From assembly GCA_002189035.1 (NCBI GenBank), contig NEEC01000261.1, forward strand, positions 1 through 27,933: DNA of 27,933 bases, given 5' to 3'. This document shows positions 10,844 through 18,759 of the stretch, one piece after another. Position numbers and translations under genes: made by a program. The notes below the pieces were generated by a model. The model did not search any database, was not told the DNA's origin, and worked only from the letters and a program-made list of their open reading frames with translations. The DNA is from Utricularia gibba. Taxonomy: Eukaryota; Streptophyta; Magnoliopsida; Lamiales; Lentibulariaceae. The first letter of the stretch is position 1; each line of letters opens with the position of its first letter.

Positions 10844-12413
10844 TTTAAACAAATGCATCATTTTTTTTAATCGATTTGCATCCAGTTGACCTCATGAGCC
10901 ATACAGAATCGGGGTCAAGGACCAAGTTCCCAGCGAGACTGGCCGCCACAAAACGAGAAGCGGTTCCTTGAAAAACCATGTAGGCAGCCCCGAAAACCGA
11001 ACGATAATAAATACATCACTTTATTTGCCGGACTACAACTAACTTCGGTGCAAGCCAAACCTTACCTTTGTCCCGTTCCAGGTGCACCCAAAGACCGCCT
11101 CTCAAGTATAAAGTAAGTTGTTGAAAAAATCATGTGGGGTGCACGTGATATCGCAATTTAAACAAATGCAACATTGTATTCATCGATTTGCATCCTTTTG
11201 TCCTCATGAGCCATAAAGAATCGCGGGCCCGGACCAAGTTCCTAGCGAGACTGGCCGCCACAAAACGAGAAGCTGTTCCTTGAAAAACCATGTAGGCAAC
11301 ACCGAAAACCGAACGTTAATAAATACATCACTTTCTTTGCCGGGCTACAACTTACTTTGGGCCAAGGCCTAAGCTGACCTTTTTCCGGTTCCAAGTGCCC
11401 CCAAGACCGCCTCCTCATGTATAAAGTATGTTGTTAAAAAAATCATGTGGGGTGCACGTGACATCGTAATTTAAACAAATGCATCATTTTTTTTAATCGA
11501 TTTGCATCCAGTTGACCTCATGAGCCATACAGAATCGGGGTCAAGGACCAAGTTCCCAGCGAGACTGGCCGCCACAAAACGAGAAGCGGTTCCTTGAAAA
11601 ACCATGTAGGCAGCCCCCGAAAACCGAACGATAATAAATACATCACTTTATTTGCCGGACTACAACTAACTCTCGGTGCAAGCCAAACCTTACCTTTGTC
11701 CGTTCCAGGTGCACCCAAAGACCGCCTGCTCAAGTATAAAGTAAGTTGTTGAAAAAATCATGTGGGGTGCACGTGATATCGCAATTTAAACAAATGCAAC
11801 ATTGTATTCATCGATTTGCATCCTTTTGTCCTCATGAGCCATAAAGAATCGCGGGCCCGGACCAAGTTCCTAGCGAGACTGGCCGCCACAAAACGAGAAG
11901 CTGTTCCTTGAAAAACCATGTAGGCAACACCGAAAACCGAACGTTAATAAATACATCACTTTCTTTGCCGGGCTACAACTTACTTTGGGCCAAGGCCTAA
12001 GCTGATCTTTTTCCGGTTCCAAGTGCACCCAAAGACCGCCTTCTCAAGTATAAAGTAAGTTGTTGAAAAAATCATGTGGGGTGCACGTGACATCATAATT
12101 TAAACAAATGGATCATTTTTTTTAATCGATTTGCATCCAGTTGACCTCATGAGCCATACAGAATCGGGGTCAAGGACCAAGTTCCCAGCGAGACTGGCCG
12201 CCACAAAACGAGAAGCGGTTCCTTGAAAAACCATGTAGGCAGCCCCCGAAAACCGAACGATAATAAATACATCACTTTATTTGCCGGACTACAACTAACT
12301 CTCGGTGCAAGCCAAACCTTACCTTTGTCCCGTTCCAGTGCACCCAAAGACCGCCTGCTCAAGTATAAAGTAAGTTGTTGAAAAAATCATGTGGGGTGCA
12401 CGTGATATCGCAA

Positions 12414-12690
12414 TTTAAACAAATGCAACATTGTATTCATCGATTTGCATCCTTTTGTCCTCATGAGCCATAAAGAATCGCGGGCCCGGACCAAGTTCCT
12501 AGCGAGACTGGCCGCCACAAAACGAGAAGCTGTTCCTTGAAAAACCATGTAGGCGAAAACCGAACGTTAATAAATACATCACTTTCTTTGCCGGGCTACA
12601 ACTTACTTTGGGCCAAGGCCTAAGCTGACCTTTTTCCGGTTCCAAGTGCCCCCCAAGACCGCCTCTCTCATGTGGGGTGCACGTGACATC
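12414..12690 (+). repeat. Shortened A unit (277 bp)
   Basis: GGC joins directly to GAAAACC near 12554, losing AACACC-like bases. The TATAAAG and A-run segment before the box is missing, so CTCTCTCA leads straight into TGTGGGGTGC at 12671. The box and the CACGTGACATC linker are retained. Confidence 0.8.
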
Positions 12691-12796
12691 AGCATCATGA
12701 TTTGCATCCAGTTGACCTCATGAGCCATACAGAATCAAGGACCAAGTTCCCAGCGAGACTGGCCGCCACAAAACGTTGACATCTTGCATCAAATCG
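12691..12796 (+). repeat. Truncated B head plus junction filler
   Basis: A partial B unit runs from AGCATCATGATTTGCATCCAG to CCACAAAACG at about 12775. It lacks the start word, the T run and the GGGGT of GGGGTCAAGG. A filler of about 20 bp with satellite-like words (TTGACATC, TTGCATC, AAATCGACATC) follows. The B head is then repeated from 12797, so this segment is a partial duplication of the first third of B. Confidence 0.8.
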
Positions 12797-13078
12797 ACAT
12801 CCAGTTGACCTCATGAGCCATACAGAATCGGGGTCAAGGACCAAGTTCCCAGCGAGACTGGCCGCCACAAAACGAGAAGCGGTTCCTTGAAAAACCATGT
12901 AGGCAGCCCCCGAAAACCGAACGATAATAAATACATCACTTTATTTGCCGGACTACAACTAACTCTCGGTGCAAGCCAAACCTTACCTTTGTCCCGTTCC
13001 AGGTGCACCCAAAGACCGCCTGCTCAAGTATAAAGTAAGTTGTTGAAAAAATCATGTGGGGTGCACGTGATATCGCAA
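12797..13078 (+). repeat. B unit restarting after the duplicated head
   Basis: From CATCCAGTTGACC onward this copy is a normal B through its core, variable tract, box and GATATC linker. Only its first ~30 bp (start word and T run) are missing, replaced by the preceding junction. Confidence 0.85.
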
Positions 13079-13382
13079 TTTAAACAAATGCAACATTGTA
13101 TTCATCGATTTGCATCCTTTTGTCCTCATGAGCCATAAAGAATCGCGGGCCCGGACCAAGTTCCTAGCGAGACTGGCCGCCACAAAACGAGAAGCTGTTC
13201 CTTGAAAAACCATGTAGGCAACACCGAAAACCGAACGTTAATAAATACATCACTTTCTTTGCCGGGCTACAACTTACTTTGGGCCAAGGCCTAAGCTGAC
13301 TTTTTCCGGTTCCAAGTGCCCCCAAGACCGTCCTCATGTATAAAGTAAGTGAAAAAATCATGTGGGGTGCACGTGACATCAA

Positions 13383-13677
13383 TTTAAACAAATGCATCAT
13401 TTTTTTAATCGATTTGCATCCAGTTGACCTCATGAGCCATACAGAATCGGGGTCAAGGACCAAGTTCCCAGCGAGACTGGCCGCCACAAAACGAGAAGCG
13501 TTCCTTGAAAAACCATGTAGGCAGCCCCGAAAACCGAACGATAATAAATACATCACTTTATTTGCCGGACTACAACTAACTTCGGGCAAGCCAAACCTTA
13601 CCTTTTTCCGTTCCAGTGCCCCAAGAATATAAAGTAAGTTGTTGAAAAAATCATGTGGGGTGCACGTGATATCGCAA
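13383..13677 (+). repeat. Shortened B unit (295 bp)
   Basis: The preceding A-to-B linker is ACATCAATTT, missing the GTA or ATA bases. In the variable tract GCCCCAAGA joins directly to ATATAAAG near 13626, removing the CCGCCTGCTCAAG part. AGCGGTTCC is reduced to AGCGTTCC. The box and the linker to the next A are normal. Confidence 0.8.
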
Positions 13678-13966
13678 TTTAAACAAATGCAACATTGTAT
13701 TCATCGATTTGCATCCTTTTGTCCTCATGAGCCATAAAGAATCGGGGCCCGGACCAAGTTCCTAGCGAGACTGGCCGCCACAAAACGAGAAGCTGTTCCT
13801 TGAAAAACCATGTAGGCAACACCGAAAACCGAACGTTAATAAATACATCACTTTCTTTGCCGGGCTACAACTTACTTTGGGCCAAGGCCTAAGCTGACTT
13901 TTTCCGGTTCCAAGTTGTATAAAGTAAGTTGTTAAAAAATCATGTGGGGTGCACGTGACATCATAA
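13678..13966 (+). repeat. Shortened A unit (289 bp)
   Basis: CCGGTTCCAAGT joins directly to TGTATAAAG at about 13917, deleting the whole CCCC-AAGACCGCCT segment of the variable tract. The ATCGGGGCCC word near 13741-13750 differs from the usual ATCGCGGGCCC. Confidence 0.8.
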
Positions 13967-14270
13967 TTTAAACAAATGATCATTTTTTTTAATCGATTTG
14001 CATCCAGTTGACCTCATGAGCCATACAGAATCGGGGTCAAGGACCAAGTTCCCAGCGAGACTGGCCGCCACAAAACGAGAAGCGGTTCCTTGAAAAACCA
14101 TGTAGGCAGCCCCCGAAAACCGAACGATAATAAATACATCACTTTATTTGCCGGACTACAACTAACTCTCGGCAAGCCAAACCTTACCTTTGTCCGTTCC
14201 AGGTGCACCCAAACCGCCTGTATAAAGTAAGTTGTTGAAAAAATCATGTGGGGTGCACGTGATATCGCAA

Positions 14271-14416
14271 TTTAAACAAATGCAACATTGTATTCATCGA
14301 TTTGCATCCTTTTGTCCTCATGAGCCATAAAGAATCGCGGGCCAAGTAGGAGTTGTTCCTTGAAAAAATGTAGGCATGTGGGCCACAAACGTGATATCAT
14401 GTGGGGTGCACGTGAT
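14271..14416 (+). repeat. Condensed A remnant (about 146 bp)
   Basis: The first 72 bases are a normal A head up to GAATCGCGGGCC. Then follow short A words with large gaps: CAAGTAGGAG, TTGTTCCTTGAAAAA, ATGTAGGCA, TGTGGGCCACAAACGTG, ATATCATGTGGGGTGCACGT. More than half of the monomer is missing, yet the invariant box is intact at 14397-14415. Confidence 0.75.
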
Positions 14417-14688
14417 TAATAAACAAATGCATGATAGTTCATCGATTCAAGGACCAAGTTCCCAGCGAGACTGGCCGCCACAAAACGAGAAGCGGTTCCT
14501 TGAAAAACCATGTAGGCAGCCCCCGAAAACCGAACGATAATAAATACATCACTTTATTTGCCGGACTACAACTAACTCTCGCAAGCCAAACCTTACCTTT
14601 GTCCCGTTCCAGGTGCACCCAAAGACCGCCTGCTCAAGTATAAAGTAAGTTGTTGAAAAAATCATGTGGGGTGCACGTGATATCGCAA
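14417..14688 (+). repeat. B unit with damaged head (272 bp)
   Basis: The head reads TTAATAAACAAATGCATGATAGTTCATCGATTCAAGG, here cited in parts: TTAATAAACAAATGCATGAT, then AGTTCATCGATT, then CAAGGACC. It lacks the T run and the GCATCCAGTTGACC to GGGGT segment. From CAAGGACCAAG onward it is a standard B with box and linker. Confidence 0.75.
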
Positions 14689-15570
14689 TTTAAACAAATG
14701 CAACATTGTATTCATCGATTTGCATCCTTTTGTCCTCATGAGCCATAAAGAATCGCGGGCCCGGACCAAGTTCCTAGCGAGACTGGCCGCCACAAAACGA
14801 GAAGCTGTTCCTTGAAAAACCATGTAGGCAACACCGAAAACCGAACGTTAATAAATACATCACTTTCTTTGCCGGGCTACAACTTACTTTGGGCCAAGGC
14901 CTAAGCTGACCTTTTTCCGGTTCCAAGTGCCCCAAGACCGCCTCTCATGTATAAAGTAAGTTGTTAAAAAAATCATGTGGGGTGCACGTGACATCGTAAT
15001 TTAAACAAATGATCATTTTTTTTAATCGATTTGCATCCAGTTGACCTCATGAGCCATACAGAATCGGGTCAAGGACCAAGTTCCCAGCGAGACTGGCCGC
15101 CACAAAACGAGAAGCGGTTCCTTGAAAAACCATGTAGGCAGCCCCCGAAAACCGAACGATAATAAATACATCACTTTATTTGCCGGACTACAACTAACTC
15201 TCGGGCAAGCCAAACCTTACCTTTGTCCGTTCCAGGTGCACCCAAAGACCGCCTCTCAAGTATAAAGTAAGTTGTTGAAAAAATCATGTGGGGTGCACGT
15301 GATATCGCAATTTAAACAAATGCAACATTGTATTCATCGATTTGCATCCTTTTGTCCTCATGAGCCATAAAGAATCGCGGGCCCGGACCAAGTTCCTAGC
15401 GAGACTGGCCGCCACAAAACGAGAAGCTGTTCCTTGAAAAACCATGTAGGCAACACCGAAAACCGAACGTTAATAAATACATCACTTTCTTTGCCGGGCT
15501 ACAACTTACTTTGGGCCAAGGCCTAAGCTGATTTTTCCGGTTCCAAGTGCCCCAAAGACCGCCTCTCAAG

Positions 15571-15769
15571 CATGTAACATCGAAAATTTAAACAAATACA
15601 CCGGGGTTTAATCATAATCATCACTTTCTTTGCATCCAGGTTACAACTTATGCATTTGCAGGACCATGAGCCATACGCTAAGCTGATCCTTTTTTCCCAG
15701 CCAAGAAAAAGACCGACCTTCTCAATAAAGCGATGTGGGGTGCCTTGAGCCCCCATGTAATAATAATAA
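15571..15769 (+). repeat. Scrambled patch mixing A-tail and B-head words
   Basis: After an A unit (15311 to about 15570) the sequence becomes a patchwork. A-tail words appear in their normal order (ACACCG, ATCACTTTCTTTGC, TTACAACTTA, CTAAGCTGATC, AAGACCG, CCTTCTCA, ATAAAG, GATGTGGGGTGC). Between them are B-head words, also in their normal order (TTTAAACAAAT, GGTTTAATC, TGCATCCAG, ATGAGCCATACG). It ends in GCCCCCATG and a short TAA run that leads into a normal B at AATAAATACATC. The pattern is better described as two interleaved copies than as one rearranged copy. Confidence 0.75.
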
Positions 15770-15916
15770 TAAATACATCACTTTATTTGCCGGACTACAA
15801 CTAACTCTCGGTGCAAGCCAAACCTTACCTTTGTCCGTTCCAGTGCACCCAAGACCGCCTGCTCAAGTATAAAGTAAGTTGTTGAAAAAATCATGTGGGT
15901 GCACGTGATATCGCAA
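15770..15916 (+). repeat. Distal half of a B unit
   Basis: From AAATACATCACTTTATTTGC to the B-to-A linker GATATCGCAA this is standard B sequence. Its proximal half is represented only by the scrambled patch immediately upstream. The box here reads ATGTGGGTGCACGTGA, with one G fewer than usual. Confidence 0.85.
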
Positions 15917-16203
15917 TTTAAACAAATGCAACATTGTATTCATCGATTTGCATCCTTTGTCCTCATGAGCCATAAAGAATCCCGGACCAAGTTCCTAGCG
16001 AGACTGGCCGCCACAAAACGAGAAGCTGTTCCTTGAAAAACCATGTAGGCATTAATAAATACATCACTTTCTTGCCGGGCTACAACTTACTTTGGGCCAA
16101 GGCCTAAGCTGACCTTTTTCCGGTTCCAAGTGCCCCCAAGACCGCCTCCTCATGTATAAAGTATGTTTTAAAAAAATCATGTGGGGTGCACGTGACATCG
16201 TAA
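15917..16203 (+). repeat. A unit with 17-bp deletion (287 bp)
   Basis: ATGTAGGCA joins directly to TTAATAAAT at 16051-16052, removing the ACACCGAAAACCGAACG segment. The same deletion with the same endpoints occurs in the A unit at 17390. Minor further differences are CTTTGTCC for CTTTTGTCC, ATCCCGG for ATCGCGGGCCCGG, and CTTGCC for CTTTGCC. Confidence 0.85.
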
Positions 16204-16501
16204 TTTAAACAAATGCATCATTTTTTTTAATCGATTTGCATCCAGTTGACCTCATGAGCCATACAGAATCGGGTCAAGGACCAAGTTCCCAGCGAGACTG
16301 GCGAGAAGCGGTTCCTTGAAAAACCATGTAGGCAGCCCCCGAAAACCGAACGATAATAAATACATCACTTTATTTGCCGGACTACAACTAACTCTCGGGC
16401 AAGCCAAACCTTACCTTTGTCCGTTCCAGGTGCACCCAAAGACCGCCTTCAAGTATAAAGTAAGTTGTTGAAAAATCATGTGGGTGCACGTGATATCGCA
16501 A
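16204..16501 (+). repeat. B unit with 11-bp core deletion (298 bp)
   Basis: GAGACTGG joins directly to CGAGAAGC at about 16302, deleting CCGCCACAAAA from a part of the core that is invariant almost everywhere else. Small losses also occur near 16447 (CCGCCTTCAAG) and in the A run before the box. Confidence 0.85.
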
Positions 16502-16848
16502 TTTAAACAAATGCAACATTGTATTCATCGATTTGCATCCTTTTGTCCTCATGAGCCATAAAGAATCGCGGGCCCGGACCAAGTTCCTAGCGAGACTGGC
16601 CGCCACAAAACGAGAAGCTGTTCCTTGAAAAACCATGTAGGCAACACCGAACGTGTTTACTTTGAAAAAATAAGATACATGTGGGGTGCACGTGATCATC
16701 GCAATGCAAGGGCCATACATTCAAGGACCAAGTTCCCAGCGAGACTGGCCGCCACAAAACGAGAAGCGGTTCCTTGAAAAACCATGTAGGCAGCCCCCGA
16801 AAACCGAACGATAATAAATACATCACTTTATTTGCCGGACTACAACTT
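16502..16848 (+). repeat. Truncated A unit fused to truncated B unit
   Basis: A normal A head and core run to GGCAACACCGAACG at 16653. Then a short junction (TGTTTACTTTGAAAAAATAA) leads to the intact box at 16679-16694, followed by ATCATCGCAATGCAAGGGCCATACAT and B sequence from TCAAGGACCAAG. The B part runs to CTACAACT at 16848 and stops before the variable tract and box. Both units have therefore lost roughly half their length, and the dimer occupies about 347 bp instead of 626. Confidence 0.8.
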
Positions 16849-17085
16849 TTGATGCTTTTATCATGCGGGCAAGCGGACCAAGTTCCGCCTTCCTAGCGAG
16901 ACTGGCCGCCACAAAACGAGAAGCTGTTCCTTGAAAAACCATGTAGGCAACACCGAAAACCGAACGTTAATAAATACATCACTTTCTTTGCCGGGCTACA
17001 ACTTACTTTGGGCCAAGGCCTAAGCTGATCTTTTTCCGGTTCCAAGTGCACCCCAAGTACATGTGGGGTGCACGTGACATCATAA
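16849..17085 (+). repeat. A unit lacking its head
   Basis: After TTTGATGCTTTTATCATGCG, which resembles A-head words in condensed form, the sequence picks up GGACCAAGTTCC, a small insertion (GCCTT), and then a normal A core from CCTAGCGAG. Near its end CACCCCAAG joins GTACATGTGGGG at about 17057, so the TATAAAG and A-run segment is missing while the box is retained. Confidence 0.8.
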
Positions 17086-17389
17086 TTTAAACAAATGGAT
17101 CATTTTTTTTAATCGATTTGCATCCAGTTGACCTCATGAGCCATACAGAATCGGGGTCAAGGACCAAGTTCCCAGCGAGACTGGCCGCCACAAAACGAGA
17201 AGCGGTTCCTTGAAAAACCATGTAGGCAGCCCCCGAAAACCGAACGATAATAAATACATCACTTTATTTGCCGGACTACAACTAACTCTCGGGCAAGCCA
17301 AACCTTACCTTTGTCCGTTCCAGTGCGACCGCCTCTCAAGTATAAAGTAAGTTGTTGAAAAAATCATGTGGGTGCACGTGATATCGCAA

Positions 17390-17675
17390 TTTAAACAAAT
17401 GCAACATTGTATTCATCGATTTGCATCCTTTTGTCCTCATGAGCCATAAAGAATCGCGGGCCCGGACCAAGTTCCTAGCGAGACTGGCCGCCACAAAACG
17501 AGAAGCTGTTCCTTGAAAAACCATGTAGGCATTAATAAATACATCACTTTCTTTGCCGGGCTACAACTTACTTTGGGCCAAGGCCTAAGCTGACCTTTTC
17601 CGGTTCCAAGTGCCCCCCAAGACCGGTATAAAGTATGTTGTTAAAAAAATCATGTGGGTGCACGTGACATCGTAA
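17390..17675 (+). repeat. A unit with 17-bp deletion (286 bp), matching the unit at 15917
   Basis: ATGTAGGCA joins TTAATAAAT at 17531-17532, the same deletion as at 16051, 1480 bp upstream. A further gap joins CAAGACCG to GTATAAAG near 17627. The box has three Gs here (ATGTGGGTGCACGTGA). Confidence 0.85.
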
Positions 17676-17988
17676 TTTAAACAAATGCATCATTTTTTTA
17701 ATCGATTTGCATCCAGTTGACCTCATGAGCCATACAGAATCGGGGTCAAGGACCAAGTTCCCAGCGAGACTGGCCGCCACAAAACGAGAAGCGGTTCCTT
17801 GAAAAACCATGTAGGCAGCCCCCGAAAACCGAACGATAATAAATACATCACTTTATTTGCCGGACTACAACTAACTCTCGGTGCAAGCCAAACCTTACCT
17901 TTGTCCCGTTCCAGGTGCACCCAAGACCGCCTCTCAAGTATAAAGTAAGTTGTTGAAAAAATCATGTGGGGTGCACGTGATATCGCAA

Positions 17989-18290
17989 TTTAAACAAATG
18001 CAACATTGTATTCATCGATTTGCATCCTTTTGTCCTCATGAGCCATAAAGAATCGCGGGCCCGGACCAAGTTCCTAGCGAGACTGGCCGCCACAAAACGA
18101 GAAGCTGTTCCTTGAAAAACCATGTAGGCAACACCGAAAACCGAACGTTAATAAATACATCACTTTCTTTGCCGGGCTACAACTTACTTTGGGCCAAGGC
18201 CTAAGCTGATCTTTTTCCGGTTCCAAGTGCCCCAAAGACCGCCTAAGTATAAAGTAAGTTGTTAAAAAATCATGTGGGGTGCACGTGACA
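17989..18290 (+). repeat. A unit followed by another A instead of B
   Basis: This copy is normal to its box at 18269-18288. It then carries an A-to-B type GACATC linker, but continues as GCAACATTGTATTCA, which is A-head sequence. The expected B unit is absent. Confidence 0.8.
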
Positions 18291-18545
18291 TCGCAACATT
18301 GTATTCAAGTATTTGTTTTTGTTTCATGAGCATAAGTTGACATCATGGCCAAATGCAGCCCAAGTTCGCTAGCGAGACTGGCCGCCACAAAACGAGAAGC
18401 TGTTCCTTGAAAAACCATGTAGGCAACACCGAAAACCGAACGTTAATAAATACATCACTTTCTTTGCCGGGCTACAACTTACTTTGGGCCAAGGCCTAAG
18501 CTGATCTTTTTCCGGTTCCAAGTGCGACAAGTCAAGCCTTCTCAA
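18291..18545 (+). repeat. Second consecutive A unit with a scrambled head
   Basis: The head (18291-18370) holds A words in roughly correct order but with gaps and additions: CAACATTGTATTCA, TTTGTTTTTG, TTCATGAGCATAA, then the B-like GTTGACATCATG, then GCCCAAGTTCGCTAGCGAG. The core from CTAGCGAG to CCGGTTCCAAGTG is normal A. The tail GCGACAAGTCAAGCCTTCTC is rearranged and no invariant box follows. Confidence 0.75.
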
Positions 18546-18759
18546 AACCAGCGAGCAGCCCCGAAAACCGAGAAGCGGTTCCTTGAAAAACCATGTAGGC
18601 AGCCCCCGAAAACCGAACGATAATAAATACATCACTTTATTTGCCGGACTACAACTAACTCTCGTGGCAAGCCAAACCACCTTGGTCCCGTGCACGTGCA
18701 TCCTTGACCTGCATGTAGTAAGCAGAAAAAATCATGTGGGGTGACACGTGATATCGCAA
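18546..18759 (+). repeat. B unit with rearranged head and tail
   Basis: CAGCCCCGAAAACCG appears at about 18555, before AGAAGCGGTTCC, and again in its normal place from about 18600, so the B word order jumps backwards. The tail reads CTCGTGGCAAGCCAAACCAC, then CTTGGTCCCGTGCACGTGCA, TCCTTGACCTGCATGTAG and a box with an inserted A (GTGGGGTGACACGTG). The linker to the next A is normal. Confidence 0.75.

Larger units (their letters stand above)
1..12413 (+). repeat. Regular array block 1: 20 A-B dimers
   Basis: A units start at 1, 628, 1250, 1879, 2501, 3125, 3747, 4367, 4983, 5603, 6223, 6848, 7468, 8093, 8718, 9342, 9955, 10560, 11157 and 11785. B units start at 315, 935, 1563, 2192, 2813, 3434, 4056, 4676, 5293, 5911, 6536, 7159, 7782, 8405, 9030, 9655, 10264, 10844, 11470 and 12099. 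Alternation is perfect and the mean dimer is about 621 bp. Most copies differ only by small indels in the variable tract and by homopolymer length. The exceptions are the shortened units at 9655, 10264 and 10560. Confidence 0.95.
12414..18759 (+). repeat. Disturbed array block: truncated, chimeric and scrambled monomers
   Basis: About ten dimers' worth of sequence in which regular alternation breaks repeatedly. Recognisable A units start at 12414, 13079, 13678, 14271, 14689, 15311, 15917, 16502, about 16849, 17390, 17989 and about 18291. B units start at about 12691 (fragment), about 12797, 13383, 13967, about 14417, 15000, about 15571, 16204, about 16671, 17086, 17676 and about 18546. Many units are under 305 bp, several lack one end, and one B is absent. 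All the disturbed sequence is built from satellite words, so no foreign insertion is present. Either this is a real rearranged island or a poorly resolved stretch of assembly. Confidence 0.85.

Noticed and set aside
12147-12362. Recurrent minus-strand open frame of about 65-80 codons in B units, containing the peptide word VSCSPANKVMYLLSFGFRG.
   Set aside because: The same frame recurs in nearly every B unit because the repeat recurs. It begins at varying ATGs, shifts frame with each small indel, resembles no family I know, and has no coding-type conservation (indels are not multiples of three).
13164-13589. Longest minus-strand open frame, 141 codons across a B-A junction.
   Set aside because: Its length comes from indels in two damaged monomers that happen to keep the frame open. 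Other dimers break the same frame. It is satellite sequence throughout.
15755-15775. Short TAA repeat as a microsatellite.
   Set aside because: Only four to five units, explained by extension of the normal GATAATAAAT word at the end of a scrambled patch.
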